64,000 nucleotides of DNA from Pseudonocardia sp. (GTDB lineage: Bacteria; Actinomycetota; Actinomycetes; Mycobacteriales; Pseudonocardiaceae): contig JAOZVV010000180.1 of NCBI GenBank assembly GCA_025869365.1, positions 1-64,000 of the forward strand, read 5' to 3'. The notes beneath the pieces are model-generated. The model worked only from the letters and a program-made list of their open reading frames with translations. It was not told where the DNA came from and searched no databases. Shown here piece by piece: positions 57,736 through 64,000 of the stretch. The position numbers and the translations under genes are program-made. How positions within the stretch are numbered: position 1 is the first letter of the stretch; the number at the start of each line of letters is the position of its first letter.

Positions 57736-58488
57736 GTGCGGTGGGGGGCCAACCGGCGAGCGGGCGCCGGGACGTGTGGGGTGATCGCGGTACTCGCGGC
57801 GGCCCTGTCGGGCTGCGGGCTGGTCAACGCGCAGGAGCCCGAGCGGCTCCCCGTCCCCACCTTCAGCGAGTCCAGCAGCGCCACCGCGAGCGCGGGGGAC
57901 GGCGTCGTCGACGAGGGACTGCCGGACGACTGCGCGACGCTGCTCTCGGCGGACGACTTCGCGGCGCTCGGCGCCCAGCCCGTCGGCTCGGTGACGCTGC
58001 GTACGGTGCGGGGCATTCCCGAACCGTCGGTGAACCGCACCGAACGCGTCGCCTGCAGCTACTCCGGCACGGCCGGTCCGGCCAAGGCGCGCAAGCTCCT
58101 CGATCTCAACGTCGGCCGCTACACCGACGCCACCGCGGCGTCGAAGCAGTGGACGCTGAACACGGCCGCCGAACGGGACGGATCGCCGTCGCGGGACCTC
58201 GTGCTCGGCAGCGCCTCGGCGGTCCTCATCGAGCGGCGCACGGAGTCGGTGCTGGCGGTGGTCTACGGGATCGACACGCTGACCTTCATCCTGCCCGCGC
58301 AGGAGCCCGTGGCGGGCAAGGCTCCCGGGGACCGGCTCGTCGACCTCGCGCTGCGGGTGCTGCCGAAGGTCGGGGCCACCCAGCCCGCGCCGCCGCCGGT
58401 GACGACTCCGCCGCCGGGGCCGGCGATCCCCGCCTCGGACGGCACCCGCGCCCCCGGGCCGAGCGCGGTCGCGGCCGAGAACCGCTGA
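57736..58488 (+). CDS. DUF3558-like lipoprotein
   Basis: Lipobox (AALSGCGLV) and DUF3558-like body ([14 protein letters not shown]...RVACSYSG); Pro-rich tail. Confidence 0.75.
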   Translation: MRWGANRRAGAGTCGVIAVLAAALSGCGLVNAQEPERLPVPTFSESSSATASAGDGVVDEGLPDDCATLLSADDFAALGAQPVGSVTLRTVRGIPEPSVNRTERVACSYSGTAGPAKARKLLDLNVGRYTDATAASKQWTLNTAAERDGSPSRDLVLGSASAVLIERRTESVLAVVYGIDTLTFILPAQEPVAGKAPGDRLVDLALRVLPKVGATQPAPPPVTTPPPGPAIPASDGTRAPGPSAVAAENR

Positions 58489-58525
58489 GTCCGGGGGCCG
58501 GGGCCCTCCCTGTAGCGTGATCGTC

Positions 58526-59734
58526 ATGCTGCGGGTGGGGCTGACGGGTGGGATCGGATCCGGGAAGTCGACGGTCTCGCGACGGCTGGTCGAGCTGGGC
58601 GCGGTCCTCGTGGACGCGGACCGGATCGCGCGCGAGGTCGTCGCCGCGGGGACCGAGGGCCTCGCCGCGGTCGCCGCGGCGTTCGGGGACCAGGTGATCG
58701 GGCCGGACGGCGAGATGGACCGGCCGGCGGTCGCCTCCCTCGTCTTCGGGGACGCCACGGCCCTCGCGACCCTGAACGGGATCGTGCATCCGCTCGTCGG
58801 GAGGCGCTCCGCCGAGCTGGTCGCCGCGGCGGCGCCGGACGCGGTCGTGGTCCAGGACAGCCCGCTGCTGGTCGAGAGCGGGATCGCCGCCGCATCGCCG
58901 CTGGTGGTCGTCGTGCACGCGGACGCGGAGGTCCGGGTCTCCCGGCTCGTCGGGAGCCGGGGGATGGGCGAGGCGGACGCGCGGGCCCGGATCGCCGCGC
59001 AGGCGACGGACGAGCAACGGCGGGCGGCGGCGGACGTCTGGCTGGACAACAACGGGTCGCCGGAGGAGCTCACGGCCGCGGTCGACGCCCTGTGGCGCGA
59101 GCGGCTCGTGCCGTTCGAGGAGAACCTGCGGCTGCGCCGTCCGGTCCGGGGTGGCCCGCCGCGCCTCGTCGACCCGGACCCGGCCTGGCCCGCGCAGGCC
59201 GCCCGGCTCATGACGAGGATCGCCGCCGCGGCCGGGGGGAAGGGCCGCGGCGTCGCGCACATCGGATCCACCGCGGTGCCCGGCCTGCCGGCCAAGGACG
59301 TGATCGACGTGCAGCTGGCCGTCCGCTCCCTGGCGGACGCGGATGCGATCGCCCAGGACCTGGCCGACGCCGGATTCCCGGCCCGGCCGGAGATCACCCG
59401 GGACAACCCGAAGCCGGCGGACCCGGACCCGGAGCGGTGGCGCAAGCGGTACCACTCCTCCGCGGACCCGGGGCGGCCGCTGCACCTGCACGTGCGGGAG
59501 GAGGGCTCGCCGGGCTGGCGCTACGCGCTGCTCGTGCGGGACTGGCTCCGGGCGGACACCGCCGCGCGCGAGGAGTACCTGGCCGTCAAGCGCGCGGCGG
59601 CGGCGGAGTTCGCGGACGACCCGGACGCGGCCCGCTACGCCGACCGCAAGGAACCGTGGTTCGACGCCGTGCTGCCGCGGGCGGAGATCTGGGCGAAGGA
59701 CACCGGATGGGCACCGGACAGATCGTCCGGATGA
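58526..59734 (+). CDS. coaE: Dephospho-CoA kinase fused to GrpB/UPF0157 domain
   Basis: CoaE P-loop [16 protein letters not shown]; GrpB-like [22 protein letters not shown] and [24 protein letters not shown]. Confidence 0.92.
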   Translation: MLRVGLTGGIGSGKSTVSRRLVELGAVLVDADRIAREVVAAGTEGLAAVAAAFGDQVIGPDGEMDRPAVASLVFGDATALATLNGIVHPLVGRRSAELVAAAAPDAVVVQDSPLLVESGIAAASPLVVVVHADAEVRVSRLVGSRGMGEADARARIAAQATDEQRRAAADVWLDNNGSPEELTAAVDALWRERLVPFEENLRLRRPVRGGPPRLVDPDPAWPAQAARLMTRIAAAAGGKGRGVAHIGSTAVPGLPAKDVIDVQLAVRSLADADAIAQDLADAGFPARPEITRDNPKPADPDPERWRKRYHSSADPGRPLHLHVREEGSPGWRYALLVRDWLRADTAAREEYLAVKRAAAAEFADDPDAARYADRKEPWFDAVLPRAEIWAKDTGWAPDRSSG

Positions 59735-59870
59735 CGGTTGCCACTACGCCGACCGGACGTACCTGCGAACCTGTAACGGGGCCCCGTCGTTCTTCGAAAG
59801 GTAGACGAGGCCTTCGGCGCGGCGCGAGCGCGGCGTCGCGGGTCCGAGGGTGTATCGAGGGGGACGAACG

Positions 59871-60575
59871 GTGAGCGCACTGGCCGAGGACGACCTCGTC
59901 GGCGGTGAGACGGACGGCGACGCCGTACGTCCCGCGGACGCTGCCGTGCCGGCCGGTGTCGAGCAGGACCGGCCCTCCTCGGGTCCGGGTGACCTGCGCG
60001 CGGACTTCGGCGCCCACTTCGAGGCGCACTACCCGAGGCTCGTCGCTCAGCTCTTCGCGATCACGCTGGACTCCGGCGAGGCCCACGAGCTCGTCCAGGA
60101 CGCGTACTCGAGGGCCTGGCGGCGGTGGTCGGACATCGGCCGGGGGCCGGACCCCGCCGGCTGGGTCCGCCGCGTCGCGGTCCGCTCGTCGATGCGGAGC
60201 TGGCGCCGGCTGCTGTCCCGGGCCGGACTGCGCAGCACCCGCATCCCGGACTCCGAGACCGTGGACCCGCGCACCCGGGCCGTCCTGCACGCGCTGGCCC
60301 GCCTCGGCGCGCCGGAACGCCGGAGCATCGTGCTGCGGCACATGGCGGGGATGCCCACCGCGGAGATCGCCGCCCTCGAGGGCGTGTCGGCCGGTGCGGT
60401 CCAGGCGCGGCTCGCCCGGGCGGACCACGTCGTGGCCGAGGGGATGGCGGACGTGCTGCCGCAGGTCCTCGGCGTGGAGCCCGTGGAGCACCGGGTACCG
60501 TCCGCCCACGAGGCCTACACCGGCCTTTACGACCGCGGGTACGAGTGGACCGACGACGAGGGGACATACCGGTGA
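59871..60575 (+). CDS. ECF-type RNA polymerase sigma factor
   Basis: Sigma2 (EAHELVQDAYSRAWRRW) and sigma4 (ERRSIVLRHMAGMPTAEIAALEGVSAGAVQARLARA) regions; GTG start. Confidence 0.85.
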   Translation: MSALAEDDLVGGETDGDAVRPADAAVPAGVEQDRPSSGPGDLRADFGAHFEAHYPRLVAQLFAITLDSGEAHELVQDAYSRAWRRWSDIGRGPDPAGWVRRVAVRSSMRSWRRLLSRAGLRSTRIPDSETVDPRTRAVLHALARLGAPERRSIVLRHMAGMPTAEIAALEGVSAGAVQARLARADHVVAEGMADVLPQVLGVEPVEHRVPSAHEAYTGLYDRGYEWTDDEGTYR

Positions 60576-61192
60576 CCAACCCGCACGGACGGGTCTCGGA
60601 CGAGCTGCGCAGGCTCGACGACGAGCTCGCGGCCGGGGTGACGCTCCCGTCCCTCGACGTCGTCATGCGGCGTGCGGGCACGCTGACCCGCGCGAGCACC
60701 GCCGCGGCGGCCGCCGTCATCACCGTCGGCGGTCTCGGCGGGGTCACCGCCGTCGGGGTGGCCACCGCGCCCACCGCCGACGTCGTGGCCGTCGCGCCCG
60801 CGGCGGAGGTCCCGGTCACGGCGCCGCCCGCCACCACACCCCCGGTCTCCGTGCCGCCTCCCGCGGTGGCCCCTCCGGTGGTCGAGCGCGAGGACGTGGA
60901 CCCCACCACGCGCGCGCCCCGGCGCACCACGACCCGCCCGGTCGCGCCGCCCGTCGTCGCGCCGCCGGTCGCCACCACGACCCCGGCCCCGGTGACGACC
61001 ACGACGAAGCCTCCCGTCACCACCACGAAGCCGAGCACCTCCGTACCGGCGGACGAGGGTGAGGACGACGAGCAGGAGAACGACGAGGGCACGCCGGACC
61101 CGCCGACGTCGAACACCGCGCTTCCGTCGTCCTCGGTGACGCCGACCTCCGTCGTGTCGCCCTCCGTGTCCTCGGGTGCCGGCATCGCCTGA
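60572..61192 (+). CDS. Single-TM Thr/Pro-rich protein coupled to sigma factor (possible anti-sigma-like)
   Basis: GTG overlaps sigma stop; short cytosolic segment, one TM, low-complexity T/P-rich extracytoplasmic part. Confidence 0.65.
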   Translation: MTNPHGRVSDELRRLDDELAAGVTLPSLDVVMRRAGTLTRASTAAAAAVITVGGLGGVTAVGVATAPTADVVAVAPAAEVPVTAPPATTPPVSVPPPAVAPPVVEREDVDPTTRAPRRTTTRPVAPPVVAPPVATTTPAPVTTTTKPPVTTTKPSTSVPADEGEDDEQENDEGTPDPPTSNTALPSSSVTPTSVVSPSVSSGAGIA

Positions 61193-61197
61193 CGCGG

Positions 61198-61728
61198 TCA
61201 GCCGGCGGGCCGTACCCGACCCGGTCCGTTCCAGGTGAGCGTGATGCCCTCCGTGGCCAGCCAGGCGTCCAGGTCGTGGCCGTGCGCCGCGAGGGCGGCC
61301 ACCGTGTCGTGGGTGCGGTGCATCGCGTACTCGGCGGCGGCGGCGTCGATCAGGCCGGCGCCGACGGCCTGCACGAACTCGTCGACGTCGAGGACCCGGC
61401 TCCACTCGCCGGCCCCGACGACGATGTCCAGGTAGAGATCGGTCATCCGCCAGACCCCGCCGGGCTCGGGCTCGATCAGCGCGATGTCCAGGTAGAAGTC
61501 CTGGTCCCGGTGGTGACCGGGGTTCCAGGACCAGTCGCTCACACAGATCCCGAGCTCCGGCAGCAGCCAGGACTCGATCCAGTGGGCGCTCTCCCGGCCC
61601 ACGATCGCGCGGCTCATGTAGAGGCCGAACGGGGTCTCCCGGTACTCCGCGACCTGGCGGCGGAAGCCCTTGTTGTCGATGTTGACGGAAGCCGGCACGT
61701 CGAAGGTCTGGATCTTCGGCGGGTGCAT
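61198..61728 (-). CDS. DUF402 domain-containing protein
   Basis: DUF402-like sequence ([20 protein letters not shown]...[40 protein letters not shown]). Confidence 0.82.
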   Translation of the reverse strand: MHPPKIQTFDVPASVNIDNKGFRRQVAEYRETPFGLYMSRAIVGRESAHWIESWLLPELGICVSDWSWNPGHHRDQDFYLDIALIEPEPGGVWRMTDLYLDIVVGAGEWSRVLDVDEFVQAVGAGLIDAAAAEYAMHRTHDTVAALAAHGHDLDAWLATEGITLTWNGPGRVRPAG

Positions 61729-61783
61729 CCTGCGATCCTGCCGGACTTCGCGGCGCCGGGGGAGGACTCGCCGACACGAAACC

Positions 61784-61872
61784 GGTTGCCAGACGAGTGG
61801 TTGCCAGACGAGTGACTGCCAGACGAGTGGTTGCCAGAAGACTGGCTGCCGGAAACTGGCTGCCGGAAAACT
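61784..61872. repeat. 15-bp tandem repeat, ~6 units (GGTTGCCAGACGAGT and decayed variants), upstream of uvrB
   Basis: Direct reading. Confidence 0.92.
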
Positions 61873-61900
61873 GTCGGGGGTAGCTCGTACCCTGGTTCCC

Positions 61901-64000
61901 GTGGCATTCGCGACAGAGGTCCCCGGCAGCGCTTCCCGTGAGAACGAGGAGCTGCCGCTGGCACACTCGGAGCACCGCCCGGTCGGGGAGATCCCCCGCA
62001 CCGGCGGTCGGTTCGAGGTGGTCAGCGACTACGAGCCCGCGGGGGACCAGCCCGCGGCCATCGCCGAGCTCGAGACCCGGATCAGGCGGGGCGAGCAGGA
62101 CGTCGTGCTGCTCGGCGCCACCGGCACCGGCAAGTCCGCCACCACCGCCTGGCTGATCGAGAGGCTGCAGCGCCCCACGCTGGTGATGGCGCCGAACAAG
62201 ACACTGGCCGCGCAGCTGGCCAACGAGCTGCGGGACATGCTCCCGAACAACGCGGTCGAGTACTTCGTCTCCTACTACGACTACTACCAGCCCGAGGCGT
62301 ACATCGCGCAGACGGACACGTACATCGAGAAGGACTCCTCGGTGAACGACGACGTCGAGCGGCTGCGGCACGCCGCCACGCAGAACCTGTTGTCCCGCAG
62401 GGACGTCGTGGTGGTCGCGTCGGTGTCCTGCATCTACGGTCTGGGCACCCCGCAGTCGTACCTGGACCGGTCCGTCGAGCTGAAGGTCGGCGGCGAGGTC
62501 GAGCGGGACACGCTGCTGCGTGCGCTGGTGGACGTGCAGTACACCCGCAACGACGTCGCGTTCGCCCGCGGCACGTTCCGGGTCCGCGGGGACACCGTCG
62601 AGATCATCCCGGCGTACGAGGAGCTGGCGATCCGCATCGAGTTCTTCGGTGACGAGATCGAGGCCCTCTACTACCTGCACCCGCTCACCGGGGACGTCGT
62701 CAGGCAGGTGGACCAGGTGCGCATCTTCCCCGCCACGCACTACGTCGCGGGCCCGGAGCGGATGGAGCGCGCGGTCCGGGACATCGAGCAGGAGCTGGAG
62801 GAGCGGCTCGCCGAGCTGGAGAACCAGGGCAAGCTGCTGGAGGCCCAGCGGTTGCGCATGCGCACCCAGTACGACCTGGAGATGATCCGCCAGGTCGGGT
62901 TCTGCTCGGGCATCGAGAACTACTCCCGGCACATCGACGGCCGCGGCGCCGGCACCGCGCCCGCCACGCTGATCGACTACTTCCCGGACGACTTCCTGCT
63001 CGTCATCGACGAGTCGCACGTGACCGTCCCGCAGATCGGCGGCATGTACGAGGGGGACATGTCACGGAAGCGCAACCTCGTCGAGTTCGGGTTCCGGCTG
63101 CCCTCAGCGGTGGACAACCGGCCGCTGACCTGGGAGGAGTTCGCGGACCGGATCGGCCAGACCGTGTACCTGTCCGCGACGCCCGGCCCGTACGAGCTCT
63201 CCCGCACCGGCGGCGAGTTCGTCGAGCAGGTCATCCGGCCCACCGGGCTGGTGGACCCGGAGATCGTGGTGAAGCCCACCAAGGGCCAGATCGACGACCT
63301 GGTGGGCGAGATCCGCGAGCGCGCCGAGAAGGACGAGCGGGTGCTGGTCACCACGCTCACCAAGAAGATGGCCGAGGACCTCACGGACTACCTGCTCGAG
63401 CTGGGGATCCGGGTCCGCTACCTGCACTCCGAGGTCGACACCCTGCGCCGGGTGGAACTGCTGCGCCAGCTCCGGCTCGGCGAGTACGACGTGCTGGTCG
63501 GCATCAACCTGCTCCGCGAGGGTCTGGACCTGCCCGAGGTCTCGCTCGTCGCGATCCTGGACGCGGACAAGGAGGGCTTCCTCCGCTCCGGCACGTCGCT
63601 GATCCAGACGATCGGACGCGCGGCGCGGAACGTGTCCGGGCAGGTGCACATGTACGCGGACAAGATCACGGACTCCATGCGGTTCGCGATCGACGAGACG
63701 GACCGCCGCCGGGCGAAGCAGGTCGCCTACAACACCGAGAAGGGCCTCGATCCGCAGCCGCTGCGCAAGAAGATCGCGGACATCCTGGACCAGGTCTACC
63801 GGGAGGCCGAGGAGACCGAGGTCCAGATCGGCGGCTCCGGCCGGAACCAGTCCCGGGGCAAGCGGGCCGCGGGGGAGCCGGGCCGGGCGAGCGCCAGCTC
63901 GGGCGTCGCGAGCGGGCAGGACACGAAGAACATGCCGCGTGCGCAGCTGGCGGACCTCATCCAGTCGATGAGCGATCAGATGCTGGCCGCGGCCCGGGAC
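61901..64000 (+). CDS. uvrB: Excinuclease ABC subunit B (truncated by window end)
   Basis: [100 protein letters not shown]; open frame to base 64000. Confidence 0.97.
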   Translation, partial: MAFATEVPGSASRENEELPLAHSEHRPVGEIPRTGGRFEVVSDYEPAGDQPAAIAELETRIRRGEQDVVLLGATGTGKSATTAWLIERLQRPTLVMAPNKTLAAQLANELRDMLPNNAVEYFVSYYDYYQPEAYIAQTDTYIEKDSSVNDDVERLRHAATQNLLSRRDVVVVASVSCIYGLGTPQSYLDRSVELKVGGEVERDTLLRALVDVQYTRNDVAFARGTFRVRGDTVEIIPAYEELAIRIEFFGDEIEALYYLHPLTGDVVRQVDQVRIFPATHYVAGPERMERAVRDIEQELEERLAELENQGKLLEAQRLRMRTQYDLEMIRQVGFCSGIENYSRHIDGRGAGTAPATLIDYFPDDFLLVIDESHVTVPQIGGMYEGDMSRKRNLVEFGFRLPSAVDNRPLTWEEFADRIGQTVYLSATPGPYELSRTGGEFVEQVIRPTGLVDPEIVVKPTKGQIDDLVGEIRERAEKDERVLVTTLTKKMAEDLTDYLLELGIRVRYLHSEVDTLRRVELLRQLRLGEYDVLVGINLLREGLDLPEVSLVAILDADKEGFLRSGTSLIQTIGRAARNVSGQVHMYADKITDSMRFAIDETDRRRAKQVAYNTEKGLDPQPLRKKIADILDQVYREAEETEVQIGGSGRNQSRGKRAAGEPGRASASSGVASGQDTKNMPRAQLADLIQSMSDQMLAAARD

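Overview
High-GC actinobacterial chromosome segment; the gene style suggests Pseudonocardiaceae or a relative, but this is inferred from the sequence only. Left to right: (1) a catechol ortho-cleavage operon (LysR-catB-catA-catC-benE); (2) GAF/ANTAR, alcohol dehydrogenase and DUF1918 genes; (3) a ~15 kb organosulfur-type cluster with SsuD-like, two NtaA/SnaA/DszA-like and two further luciferase-like flavin monooxygenases, one family-5 ABC transporter and two solute-binding proteins that share a 488-bp identical tract; the operon is preceded by a candidate Cys-sensing leader peptide (TRR..VDLxRxSxxxC...C-stop) and a perfect hairpin; (4) amidase, copper amine oxidase and a LuxR regulator; (5) a nuclease-rich accessory patch (frameshifted HhH protein, DUF222-HNH, DUF6884+GIY-YIG fusion); (6) a complete C-P lyase phosphonate locus (phnDCE; phnGHIJKL, DUF1045, phnM, phnN, acetyltransferase; phnF), with the same TTGTC-N10-GACAA operator candidate upstream of both transcription units; (7) an integrase remnant beside a tRNA-Leu(CAA) gene; (8) pdtaR, livKHMGF, thioesterase, methyltransferase, rpsA, DUF3558 lipoprotein, coaE-GrpB, ECF sigma factor with a membrane partner, DUF402 and uvrB (cut by the window end). 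Best novelty candidates: the leader/attenuator controlling the monooxygenase/ABC operon, the mosaic paralogous binding proteins, the paired phn operators, and a DUF1045 2H-phosphoesterase possibly standing in for the missing PhnP.
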